From Acephala macrosclerotiorum (Eukaryota > Ascomycota > Leotiomycetes > Helotiales > Mollisiaceae), in assembly GCA_014904845.1 (NCBI GenBank), contig MU119409.1:1-64000 (forward strand): a DNA stretch of 64,000 bases, in the 5' to 3' direction. Positions 54,357 to 64,000 of the stretch are shown here, piece after piece (position 1 is the first letter of the stretch; every line of letters begins with the position of its first letter). The notes below the pieces were generated by a model, which searched no databases, was not told the origin of the DNA, and saw only the letters and a program-made list of their open reading frames with translations. Position numbers and translations under genes: made by a program.

Positions 54357-55561
54357 TCATGAAACGCAGCCTGTCGACTTCACAACACGGTAGCATGCGT
54401 TCGTTCCTGCATAGACCTTCCTGAGCTGGTCGACGAGAGCCGCATCAAGGATTCCACGATTTCCTCCTTCGCCCCGATACATCGTCATTACACGTGCCGA
54501 ATCTCCAGCCAAGGCCACAAGACTGTTCTCATTGTCCCACGGTTCACAGGGGAAATCTGCGAGACGCAAGCCCGTTGCTATCTAGCTATCATTTAGAATA
54601 TCCATATTTATGCTTAGTAATGGCTCTGCGAAGCTTTTCGCTCACCTCTTCATTTCAGCAACTCACTCAAGGGATGTCCTGGGAATGGCATCCTTCTCGA
54701 GATCGTTGACCGTCCAGCTTACTCCAACTAGACCATCATAGCTAATTTCGACCATCTGAGTCTGTCAACACTTTCTAACGATATATCAGAATGGCTTCGC
54801 AAGTGACAGACATTCTGCCCCACCTGAATGCTGCAAAAGAAGAAAACTTTGGTCTCTGGATTCATGGCAAAGAAAAGCAATATATTGAGACGTCTGACAG
54901 GAACAGCTTGTTTTGGCGTGAAGTGCCTGACGGCGCCTATCAAATCCACGGGAATAGAGGTCAACTTTGTATTCTCCATCTCAGCCCTGTGCGAACACGA
55001 CTATTGTTCCCATCTGCACCGATCAAAAGACCGCCTGTGACAACAAGGGTTCCATCTGCAAATCTTGCCGTGACTGCACTACCTTCAGTAGAGAATTACT
55101 CCAGTTTCTTCCCATATTGTATGTCTAGGCCCGAAGTAAGGACTGTTCGTAGCTTCTGTCGGCCCGCTCGCAGGAACCTTTTCGTTGGGTATACATGGTA
55201 TCGAGGCTCGCAGGTCGCTGTATTGAGGACGAGGAGGCCGTCTTCACCTTCTTTGACGCTTGAATCGACATTCGTCTAGACGAGTTAGTACTAATGCATA
55301 TCGAATCTACTGTGGAACTTACCTGCGGGAGAAGAGCTGTGAGTTGCGGTCCGATTGTCCGTTCAAGAGAGTTGAGACTCCATGCAACGTCAATCCCCAA
55401 CCTTGACTCCTTTCTGATGATGCCTCGTGCTATTCAAATATTTGGAACGGTATGCCCGCTTCACGACAGCCTTGCGTAAGAGTTAAGCCAACAACACCTG
55501 CGCCGATAATACGGATAGGTTTCGTCGCATCGATGCTCGTGTCGGTGCCAGATCCAGCCAT
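54357..55561 (-). pseudogene. FAD-dependent monooxygenase (broken)
   Basis: The minus strand (ATG at 55561) starts with a FAD-binding Rossmann motif, IRIIGAGVVGLTLTQGCREA, then IPFQIFE and a TAG (55432-55430). QGWGLTLH follows, and after a frameshift SLNSLERTIGPQLTALLPQ. Further on are GGLLIGADGNNSRVRTGL (second FAD motif, about 55060-55000), another frame change, PVDLIGAVRHFTPKQAVPVR with AMNPETKVFFFCSIQVGQ, and finally VALAGDSARVMTMYRGEGGN (third motif Gly-Asp-Ser, about 54520-54455). The order is that of salicylate-hydroxylase-like fungal aromatic hydroxylases. At least one stop and two frameshifts make it dead. It is divergent from an intact Zn2Cys6 factor. Confidence 0.8.
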
Positions 55562-55993
55562 TATTGCTTATCGAGTGTATAAGAAACTGGATTGTATAGC
55601 TTCAGGTCCTGACCCTCAATTCGAAAAGCAAGCTGCCAGACACAGACAATCTGAGGCCTTCCCTCGAGGGCTTCCAATTGGAAGGCATCCACGGAAGACA
55701 GTTGCTTCATTCGTACCTGCCACCGATGTCATGGGCGCGGGTTATGTGCAATCTGAATCTTCTTTGGGTAGAAAAAGTAATTACCCCTCCTCAGTATCCG
55801 CAGAACGAAGAGGCGTATCGATACAGTGATTCCAGGATTCTGGTTGGTGGGTGCTATTGGTGGAGGTTGATTGCTCTCAGTATCAACGGATTGTACCACT
55901 TTATTAGTCAGGAAAAAGCAGTTCGGACATAACTTCTTCACAACCTCAACAAGACCAGCTCTTATGTTTAGATATTAGGATACAATGTAAAGC
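55562..55993. promoter_or_regulatory. Divergent promoter region of monooxygenase and Zn2Cys6 factor
   Basis: 430 bp lie between the start of the broken monooxygenase (minus) and the Zn2Cys6 gene (plus). Such regions often hold sites for the encoded factor. I could not pick a convincing CGG-N-CCG pair by eye. Confidence 0.4.
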
Positions 55994-58273
55994 ATGACTT
56001 CACCACAGCAGCCCAAGAGAAAAGATCGGCCATGCGATGCATGTGTAAGTGTGTTTCTATGTTGCATCATTCCCTGGACCTTGTTGACGGCTGTGCCACG
56101 ATAGAGGAAGCGAAAGAGTCGATGCGTGCTCGAGGAAGACGCCACAATATGTGTTCTTTGCAAGTTCCATGGTCAAGAATGCACCTTTGTACAGAATCCT
56201 CAGTCTCGAAAGAGGAAACCGCCTCAAGATGCCGAAGAAGGAGAGGCTACGAAGAGAAGGTGCGTCAAGAATCTCGGTCACGTGTTCATGAACTGATAAG
56301 CTATTCTAGACTTTCTGGTTCATCTGTGCTGTCCAAGAAGTCTCCCAAGACTCAGATGCGTGTAATTCGTACTACTAATGGCACGGGCGTTGAAGAATAT
56401 GACGATCTGGAAGGCCCCAGCCTCCTCAAGAAGACTCTTGGTTTGCAGAACAAGCATCACTCCCAATATGTCGGAGCTACGAGAGGACTTGAGCCTTCCC
56501 TCCTCGGAAAGATCTCTACCCATGGGAAGAGTGAAGTGCCGCTGGCTGAGGGTAGCCTTCGACGAGTGAGCTCAACTGAGGCATTCATGCTGCTCCCAGA
56601 TCTTGGAACCCAGGCGTACGCCGATGAATTAGATGATCTAGACGCTATCGAAGCCATCGTCAAACCTCATGGGAAGGCCCTAGTCGATATATATTTCCGG
56701 ATTGTTTTCCCAAGCTTTCCAGTACTTCACAAGGAAGTGTACCTCGAGAAGTACAACCGATCTTACCGAGAATTTTCTCCGCCTCTGCTCGCGGCAGTCT
56801 ATCTGCTGGCTCTTCAATATTGGTCTTACGATGACAAACTTGGAAAGTCAAAGAAACCAGATGTTGTCGAGCTGGAAAAGCTCGCCAGAAAAGCTCTCGG
56901 AGATACCATTCATCGACCCAAGTTGTCCACCGTCCAGGCCGGACTTTTGTTGCTTCAACATACAGACACAGACTCCGCCGAACTCACATCTCAACTTGTC
57001 AGTGTTGCATACGGCCTCGGACTGCATCTCAATGCTTCAGAATGGAACATTCCGGATTGGGAGAAAGGCCTTCGAAAGCGCCTTGGCTGGGGATTGTACA
57101 TGCAAGATAAATGGTCAAGTCTTGGTAGTGGAAGACCTTCACTGATCAATTCTGCAAATTGGGCACTGTTGCCAGTTAATGACGCCGACTTTCCCGAAAA
57201 GCTCGAAGACGCTCAAGAAGGCAGTTCCGAAGTTGAGAAGGGCAGGATACTTTTCAGCCGCATGATCTCTTTGTCTGAGATATTAGCGGAGTTGCTTGAC
57301 ACCGTCTTTACAGTGAGAACGACACGCGGTAAGTTCTTTCTCGATGTCCTACAAGCTTCAGGATTTCTAGACCCCTGGACTTTTGGAAATCCTTTGAGTC
57401 TTTCAGTCCTCCTATGTCTTTTCTGATGTTGAAAACGCCAGCTAATTCTCGGTCGCAGAAATCGCGGATGCTGGCGTGAACGGTCTTTCCGTCGTTCTTG
57501 AAAAAGTGAAACCAGTCCAGCTCAAATTGAAGGAATGGTTCTCCAATCTTCCGGACTGCCTCTCGATGGAAGCTACCCAAATCATGAAGCTGAATTCCGT
57601 TGGCTATCTCAGATTAGCTTACATTGCGACCGAGATCACTCTTCACCGCCGGATTCTCTCAAGCCTTTCAACTGCTACAGACCCACGGCTCTATCGATTC
57701 TGTCGCTCTGTAGCTCACGACCGTTTCATGTTCGCGATTGATTTCGTTCAGTCGTTGAAGCCTCAACACCTTTCGAGTTTCTGGTATTTTGCGTCTCCTC
57801 AGAATTTTGCTCTGATAGGCGTCTTCGGCACTCTCCTACTCTCAACAGCGTCCACTACAGACGAAGTAGAGTTTTATCGGACCAAGTTGAGAGAGTATCG
57901 ATGGACGTTGAAAATCAATTCTGAGAACGGAGCGAAATATATGAAGCCAGCGATGGCCCTCCTCGATGCCAACTTAAGTCTCTTGTCCGAGGCAGGAAAT
58001 ATAGTACCATCGCACCCTGCTCCAATACCCCCCGAGAATGGCAGTGTCACCTCGGACTTGTCGGATCAGTATGCCTTCTCCAACGCACACCTGTCATCCA
58101 GTGGCGACTTCAACTCTCCGAGCCAATACTCCTTTAAACCAGCATATCATCCCTCTCAACATACAGTGACACCTCCGCCAGTTGGATTTCATCCAATGAC
58201 CAACATCGATTCTCACTCCCACGAGTTTAGATATGAGATCGAGGGAAATCCCTATCTTTGGCCCTCGTATTAG
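55994..58273 (+). CDS. Zn2Cys6 transcription factor with Fungal_trans domain
   Basis: Four exons: 55994-56044, 56105-56259, 56310-57328 and 57459-58273, giving 679 aa with all GT-AG junctions in frame. The DNA-binding cluster starts at residue 14: C14, C17, C24, C33, C36 and C43 (C-x2-C-x6-C-x8-C-x2-C-x6-C). Intron 1 cuts the cluster right after C17. The middle region (from about residue 190, DIYFRIVFPSFPVLHKEVYL) carries a Fungal_trans regulatory domain with AAVYLLALQYWSYD, TVQAGLLLLQHTD, VAYGLGLHLNASEW and LRKRLGWGLYMQDKWSSLG. The C-terminus is Ser/Pro-rich. Zn2Cys6 factors are nuclear regulators of metabolic gene sets. The divergent monooxygenase is a plausible former target but is broken, so the current target is unknown. 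Confidence 0.88.
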
Positions 58274-58424
58274 GGAAATTTTCTAATAATTTCTTACCGC
58301 TCCACTTTGGGCGGAAGGAGAGTTTTGCAGTTAGGATGTCGCTTTTGACTATGACATTCGGACGTTCTTTGGAATCAGACATTCCTCCGTGATACGGATG
58401 ACAAACCACTGAACTGAGGACAGA

Positions 58425-58874
58425 TCAGCCGATTACCCCGATCACTTGCCAAATAGGGTAGAATTCGCCCAGCAGAAACGCAGGGTCACGATAATATTTT
58501 TCTAGCTTTTCGCCAAGACCTTTTCCGCCGATGTAGTCTCGTACAAGCCTCATAAGACGAGGCTTAATCATCAAGCTTATCCCGCCACGGTGGACAATTG
58601 CGGACTGACTTCCAATACGCCTCGACTCATTGGTCGCAGTCTGCACTAATTTTGACTTGATCGATCGTTCTACAATGTTCAAGGATCCTGTAGTCGGCAG
58701 CACAATTTTCCTCGAACGGCTCTTAATCTGATTGGAAGACTGGAAGGCACGACGTCCGTATTGGTTCACATTTTCATTTATCCGATATGTCTGCATATGC
58801 AGAGCAGCAGTACCCTGGATCAGCGGACCACCCCGTACATGACATGAGCTAGAATGGGGAGTTGTAAGACTCAT
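58425..58874 (-). CDS. Hypothetical small protein (150 aa), uncertain
   Basis: A single open frame of 149 codons on the minus strand starts with MSLTTPHSSSCHVRGG and ends near YRDPAFLLGEFYPIWQVIG. It is basic, with no signal peptide, transmembrane segment or motif I recognise. It lies between two well-supported genes and its start is only 84 bp from the peroxidase ATG on the other strand. It may be a real species-specific gene, a remnant or a chance frame. Confidence 0.25.
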   Translation of the reverse strand: MSLTTPHSSSCHVRGGPLIQGTAALHMQTYRINENVNQYGRRAFQSSNQIKSRSRKIVLPTTGSLNIVERSIKSKLVQTATNESRRIGSQSAIVHRGGISLMIKPRLMRLVRDYIGGKGLGEKLEKYYRDPAFLLGEFYPIWQVIGVIG

Positions 58875-58957
58875 GGCTCTGCCAACACTTTATATTCTTG
58901 GGCCAGACTTCGCGACTATCTTGAACCGTTCATCCTGCTTCTGGTGGCACAGGCATC

Positions 58958-60875
58958 ATGCTTTCTATAACCTCTCCGTACACAGCAGCTGCACTTCTAG
59001 TCCTATCACCGACAGTTCGTGCAGCATTCTTTTACCCCACAGTACAGGCTTCACTTCTCGAGCATATCCTCGTTGATACCCACGGCGCTCATTCTTCTGG
59101 GTTTGCAGATGCAATAACGCCATGCACAAATTATGTGTCTGGCAGTCAGAATTTTGGACGAGAGACAGCCGCTCAATGGCTGAGAGTGGCATTCCATGAC
59201 TTCGTTACAGCACGTGTTGCAGAGGGCACAGGTGGTGTTGATGCAAGTATTGGGTTCGAGACCTTGAGAGAAGAGAATTCTGGGAGTGCTTTCAATGATT
59301 CTTTCAGCTTCTTTAGGCCATATGTCAGTCCAAAGGTTAGCAGTAAGTAGTGTATTCCCAAACGTCCCTGTCGAATTCGAACTTTGGTTTCACAGACCCA
59401 CTATCACAAGCAGTCTCTCAAATGCAGGAGAAGAATGGCACGCTCACAGCATGCATTCACTATTGTTTCTTTACAGCGCCCAGCATAGACCCTGCCTTTT
59501 CGCTTCAAAAGTCACTGTTGCTAATCACAAGTTTAATAGTGGCCGATATCGTCGCTCTTTCTGTCAGTATGGTAAGGAAGCTGTCCCCCATGGCCATCTT
59601 CTGTCCATTTCTAACCAATTCAGAGTGTGGGAAATTGCGGTGGCCCCCAAATTCCAGTTCGAGGAGGAAGAATAGACGCAACTGAAGGTGGACCATTTGG
59701 TGTGCCTGCTCCAGAAACCGACCTACCTACTACTCTTCAATATTTTGCAAATTCTGGCTTCAACCAAGTTGACTCCATCGCACTCACTGCTTGTGGGCAT
59801 ACAATGGGAAGTGTGCATCATGTAAATCCAGCCTCGTAATTGAGATTCCAGTTGTCCATAATATCTGACAACTTATTAGGGGGGCTTCCCAACTGTCGTA
59901 GGTCCTGAAGCAGTAAGTGCCACCAACACGGCTGGTGGAATCCACTTCGACAGCACTGTCGCTGTATTTGATCCTCTCGTGGTCACAGAGTATCTGAACG
60001 GTACAGGCCAGCAAGGAGGGCCACTCGTAACATCGTTCAACGAATCATCCCGGAGTGATCTTCGACTCTACGAGAGTGACAACAATGCAACCATGACCAA
60101 GCTCGCACAGCAAGGCGACGGCTTCTTGGATACTTGCTCCAACCTTTTTCAGCGGATGGTCGAGACGGTACCTAGCAATGTTGTCCTATCAGATGTCGTT
60201 TCGCCAATGGACATTAAGCCGATCAACGCAACTCTCGACATCGACGCTGCTGGAAATTTGGTCTTCACTGGATTCATTCGAGTATGTCGTTTCTACCATT
60301 CGACATTCTTTATGCTAATGAACCAGGTTCTATCGTCCTCAGCTTCGGTTGCTCCAAAGTCTATCTCGCTCCTCACTTCTCAATCCAAGCCCATATCTTT
60401 AATACCAGAATCGACTCTTGGTACCAATGTCTTCGGCGTTACTACATTTTTCCCATTCAATATCGGCATTACAAACCAGAATTCCTTCCATTCCTTCACT
60501 GTCCTAGGCCCTGGACCAGCAAAGACATTCGCTGTTCAATCTTCTACCTTCGTAATCCCATCTCTCTCATTAAGCACATCTGAAACGACAACACTAGTAA
60601 ATTTTACCGTTGCCATATCGTCTCAATCATACCAGAAGCGACTTTTTTCTCGTGGGAGTACACCAACAGTGAGTGTTCAAGCTCCCGTAGGACAGATGGG
60701 CACTCTTGGCCCTGCGATCTCCACATTTTCGAATGTCGCAATGTCGGAAGTTGGATCCAAGGCAGGGTATACATTATGGTCTGGATCAGTAAATATTGGC
60801 ACCAATTCCACAGGTCCAATGAGTGTCGCTGTGTTGGATAGCAAAGGGGACGAGCTTGACATCCTGTTTGTCTGA
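58958..60875 (+). CDS. Secreted class II-like heme peroxidase
   Basis: Five exons: 58958-59342, 59540-59571, 59624-59821, 59880-60281 and 60327-60875, giving 521 aa with GT-AG junctions in frame. A signal peptide (residues 1-22) comes first. The heme-peroxidase core has the distal motif AAQWLRVAFHDF with Arg76 and His80, GTGGVDASIGFE, DIVALSVSM, GGPQIPVRGGRIDA and the proximal motif IALTACGHTMGSVHH with His198. Residues about 330-521 form a Ser/Thr-rich C-terminal extension absent from the basidiomycete ligninolytic enzymes. This pattern fits ascomycete extracellular peroxidases using hydrogen peroxide to oxidise phenolic or other substrates. Exon 2 is only 32 nt. The last intron is 45 nt, a multiple of three without stops, so retention would insert 15 residues. 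The first intron (197 nt) is unusually long for this window. Confidence 0.85.
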
Positions 60876-61120
60876 TTTGTCACTGGCGAGCGAAAATTTG
60901 AGGAAATAGCTCTCTCTCCATATTCTGCGACACATATATCCTTCAAATATATGTTTCAATGACAGTCTTTCCCATCCTCTAAATCATCAAGTCGTGGTAT
61001 ATTCTGCAATCCTTACTCCTCGCTCTCATCCCCCACCACAACCCAAACAAGACCAACAAAAAATCAGAAATCCAACCAACGCGAGCCCAAGAAACCACTC
61101 CTTTGCCGAGCCCCGCTCAC
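60876..61120. other. Short spacer between convergent genes
   Basis: 245 bp between the 3' ends of the peroxidase and the NCS1 permease; it holds only their 3' UTRs as far as I can see. Confidence 0.5.
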
Positions 61121-62932
61121 TTAAACAGCATAATCAGCACTCTTCGTAACAGCCTTCTCATCGCCAGCCTCCCCAACGCTCCCATCCTCGATGCCGCTAT
61201 CCAGAACATCGCCCGAGATCGTCTCAGGGATGAGAGTCTTCGGCTCAGGGAAGAAATGGTTCAAAACACAATAGCTAGTAAATGCACTGGTAAATCCCCA
61301 GATATAAAACATATCATAGATATACACACTTCCACCAATGCCGCTTTTCAAGCTCGGGTTGACTGAAGCCGCCATACCAGGAATATTTGGGACAACAGAA
61401 ATCAAGAAAGCAACGACAGCGCGCCAGTTGGTCCCAGCTTCGTTATAGCGATAGCGACCGCGGGATTTGTAGAGATCGGGAACATCGACGTGAGTGTGTT
61501 TGACGACCCAGTAATCCGCACCCATGATAGCAGCGATAGGAGCAAGGAAGATACCAAGGCCAGCCATGAACGACAACAGAGAAGCAGCGGAGTGGATAAT
61601 CTTCCAAGGAACCATGATCCAAGCCGCCGTAATCGTAGCAATAATGACACCTCGACGAATGTTGATGTATTTCGGGAACAAACTCGTCATGTCGTTGGCG
61701 CAGGAGATAACGTTAGCAGACAAATTCGTACCAATCTGCGCAATAACCCAAGCAAATCCGACGAAGAAAGCTCCTGCTCGACCTGAAGGACCTTGCCATT
61801 GTCCGGCGAGGGTAAGGGGATCCCAGATGTATTGTCCGTAAACGACTTTTGCGGCGGAGGTGGAGATGATGCCGAAGAGACCGAGGCAGAGTTGAATGAG
61901 TGGGAGGAAGAGAACTTGCCAGTAGACGCCATTTTCTTTCTTGAGGTAACGGGTGAAATCGGGGATGTTGGTGGCCATTGTTGCCCAGCCTCCAGTGATG
62001 GAAGAGAGGGAAGATAGGATTAGCCAAGAGCGGGCGGCGCCGAAGACTTGGTATTCTTGCTTCCAGATGGTACCTGAACCGCCGGCTTTCAAGCACATGG
62101 CGATTACGACTGCGATGCAGGTGATTGAAACCACAACTGAGGAGATGTTAGTATACGAGATGCTCGTTAATGTGGGGAAGTTTGACGAACCAAACTTGAA
62201 GATGAAGAACCATTGCAGTTTGTGTGGTGGAGTGAGCAAGATTGGGAATTGGATAGACCAGAAGATCAAGTGGGATACCATCTGCTGGGTCGTGATACCA
62301 ACTGACTCGGGAATGTGGTTGGGAATATCAAGATACGATGGCCAAATAGCTCGGATCATCTGAGTGACAGCAGTAGAGCCAGTGTATGTCTGAATGGCGT
62401 GCCAGAAGAGAGCAGTGGTCATGCGAACGATGACAGCGAATTTAGCGAAGTACCAACCGAAGGAGGAGCGCATGGCGACAGGGAAGGGCACGTGAAGACG
62501 AGCCCCAAGGACACCATTGAGAACAAGAGGGACTGTGCAACACAGAGATCCAAAGATAATGCAGATAATAGCCTCGCGGCTGGGAGAATGTTAGTATTTG
62601 CTTCACTTGAGCAAAATGTCGGCACTTACTAAGTCAAACCAACAGCCAAAATGGTTGCAGGAGCTTCCCAAGACTGAGCGTTCAAGGCATCAGAGAACCA
62701 GAATCCAGCCATGGTGAACGCAGTCCAAGTCCGGCGGTCAATTGGAGTAACATCCATGTCAATGTTCGTCCTGATCACGGTCAATGCGATGTTCATAAGA
62801 CTAGATTCGGGGTACTTACCAGGTTCCCTCATCACCAAGGGCTCCCTTCTCCTGTGGAAGAATCCATCCCGAAAGTTTGGTCTTCTCCTTTGCTCCCTCC
62901 TTGATCTTGGTGAATCGCTGGCGGAGTGCCAT
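61121..62932 (-). CDS. NCS1-family nucleobase/allantoin-type permease
   Basis: Four exons on the minus strand: 62932-62820, 62770-62630, 62579-62191 and 62136-61121, giving 552 aa with GT-AG junctions in frame. The N-terminus has MALRQRFTKIKEGAKEKTKL and the NCS1 signature begins at NIDMDVTPIDRRTWTAFTMA with FWFSDALNAQSWEAPATI. About twelve transmembrane segments follow, including MRSSFGWYFAKFAVIVRMTT, GGWATMATNIPDFTRYLK and a LLSFMAGLGIFLAPIAAIMG segment followed by DYWVV. The C-terminal tail is acidic. Fungal NCS1 Fur-type carriers import uracil, allantoin, uric acid or related compounds with protons across the plasma membrane; the substrate cannot be read from the sequence. Intron 3 is 54 nt with no stop, but ends in ATACTAACATCTCCTCAG and splits a transmembrane segment, so it is treated as an intron. 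Confidence 0.88.
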
Positions 62933-63146
62933 GGTGCTTGCTGTTTCGCCGGAGGCTCTGTTGATATGATCGAATGTCACTTTCTTCTCCCTCAGGCTGC
63001 TAGAATCTCGAAGACCGTCAAATTGACTCTTGCTGTTGATGATGAGGATAATTCCATGAAGGGAAAGACATCATTATATGCATTTCCAGCCATCTCTATC
63101 ATGTCAGACTTGCCTTGATCATGATTCTGAACTCTATGTGTGTATC

Positions 63147-63228
63147 TGCGATAGAAAGCGCCTGTGTCTATCATGAGCCGTTGAGGTTCAGCGATAACCC
63201 ACATTTTGGGGATGTGGGCAGCGATAAG
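63147..63228. promoter_or_regulatory. Cluster of GATA motifs upstream of the NCS1 permease
   Basis: Three GATA words lie within about 80 bp, 215-300 bp upstream of the permease ATG: CGATAG (63149-63154), CGATAA (63192-63197) and CGATAAG (63222-63228). HGATAR sites are bound by AreA/NIT2-type factors that switch on nitrogen-scavenging genes, which fits a nucleobase carrier. GATA occurs by chance, so function is inference. Confidence 0.4.
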
Positions 63229-64000
63229 ACTAGTTTGGTGGGTTGATGGCCGTCGCTCGCCGCAGGCAAATGGCCCCACGCTCGAGACACTTCCCCGACC
63301 GCTAGTTGCTAGTCTGTGAAACTTCTCCTACCAGATATTGGGGAAGCAAGGAAGCGCATGGGTCGCCGAGGGTAGATCCCGTGTCTCGGTTGTCATCCAG
63401 TGAGATGGGGAATAGACAAGTGGGAGACTTTTGGCTGCGAATAACCCTGTTCATCACTTGATATGGTTCCTTTAATTTCAGACTCGCCATAGAATTTCTT
63501 GGCATATGAACTGTCATAAATACTGGAGCAGGTGGGTTCTACCCTGTTGGAAATCTTCACCCATAACATTACCAGACCATATGCAAGACGGTAGCGGAAA
63601 TAGGAGTTTTGTACAATTTTCTATCAACTTGATAAAAGAACCTTTTGTTCGGCAAATCGAGAAAACTCAGCAGCGCAAGGAGAAATAGAGGCCTGGAAGA
63701 CCAATGAAAATCGCAAAAATCCCGAAAAAGATTCTAAAAAGCTATTTCTCTCAGTTCAGTACCAATCTCAGGTTGGAAGATTAATATTGTCTCACTTGAA
63801 CCAATTGATGAAATGCCCGCTTTGTCTTGGAAAGAAACCAGGCTTGAAAACCCCAGTGTGCGAGTGCCGAAGCCCTTCGTCGGCCATGTGGCCGTCGCCA
63901 GTCTCAACCCTGAGGCCTACGGGCGCCAAAGCTGATGCTCGATCCAGCGAACTTCTCCTTGCTTTTGCATGCCTCGAGTCACTTTCGACGTTCACACCCT
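63229..64000. other. Right edge of the window without a supportable gene
   Basis: Both strands are open in short frames near 63800-64000. A plus-strand frame beginning near 63811 (MKCPLCLGKKPG) runs to the edge and might be the start of a gene outside the window, but I cannot support it. No repeat seen. Confidence 0.3.

Noticed and set aside
54791..55279. Plus-strand frame of 162 codons as a gene
   Set aside because: It is antisense to the FAD monooxygenase remnant, whose motifs (GADG, PVDLIGAVRHFTP) are on the minus strand.

Overview
The window is nuclear DNA of a filamentous ascomycete (Pezizomycotina, probably Leotiomycetes; the class is an inference). Genes have many 45-90 nt GT-AG introns with CTAAC-type branch sites. 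The gene content is typical of filamentous fungi: HET-domain proteins, a WSC protein, a Zn2Cys6 factor, ATG29, a fungal arrestin, an NCS1 permease and a class II-like heme peroxidase. There are AT-rich blocks, and many broken genes carry stops explainable by C-to-T change, as expected from repeat-induced point mutation (RIP).

Layout. 1-4.8 kb: an AT-rich palindrome and a broken HET gene, then nothing recognisable. 4.8-15.6 kb: four intact genes (kelch/transmembrane protein, small DUF1330-like protein, PI-PLC X-domain protein, WSC-domain membrane protein) and a 190-bp MITE with 43-bp inverted ends. 17.7-25.8 kb: three copies of one unnamed gene family, two broken and one intact (458 aa, 4 exons), with a dead piggyBac element between the first two. 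25.8-29.5 kb: AT-rich, gene-poor DNA with a 13-bp minisatellite. 29.5-32.7 kb: an intact 1023-aa HET protein. 33.2-37.6 kb: a gene graveyard (2OG-Fe(II) oxygenase, GNAT acetyltransferase, amino-acid permease). 39.0-40.2 kb: a gelsolin/severin-like gene with one frameshift. 40.6-42.7 kb: two more broken copies of the unnamed family on the minus strand. 44.2-52.6 kb: arrestin-like protein, a tRNA-Pro gene, a second MITE, ATG29 and a CCCH zinc-finger protein. 54.4-62.9 kb: a broken FAD monooxygenase divergent from an intact Zn2Cys6 factor, then a heme peroxidase and an NCS1 nucleobase permease.

The most unusual object is the tRNA-Pro(AGG) gene at 46.1-46.3 kb. Besides a normal 17-nt intron after position 37, it is cut by a 50-nt and a 66-nt insertion. 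Each starts GTGAGT or GTAAGC, holds a TAAC branch-like motif and ends in AG. Removing all three leaves a 71-nt tRNA with fully paired acceptor, anticodon and T stems. This looks like spliceosomal-type introns inside a tRNA gene. The second theme is a five-copy gene family in which only one copy is still readable.
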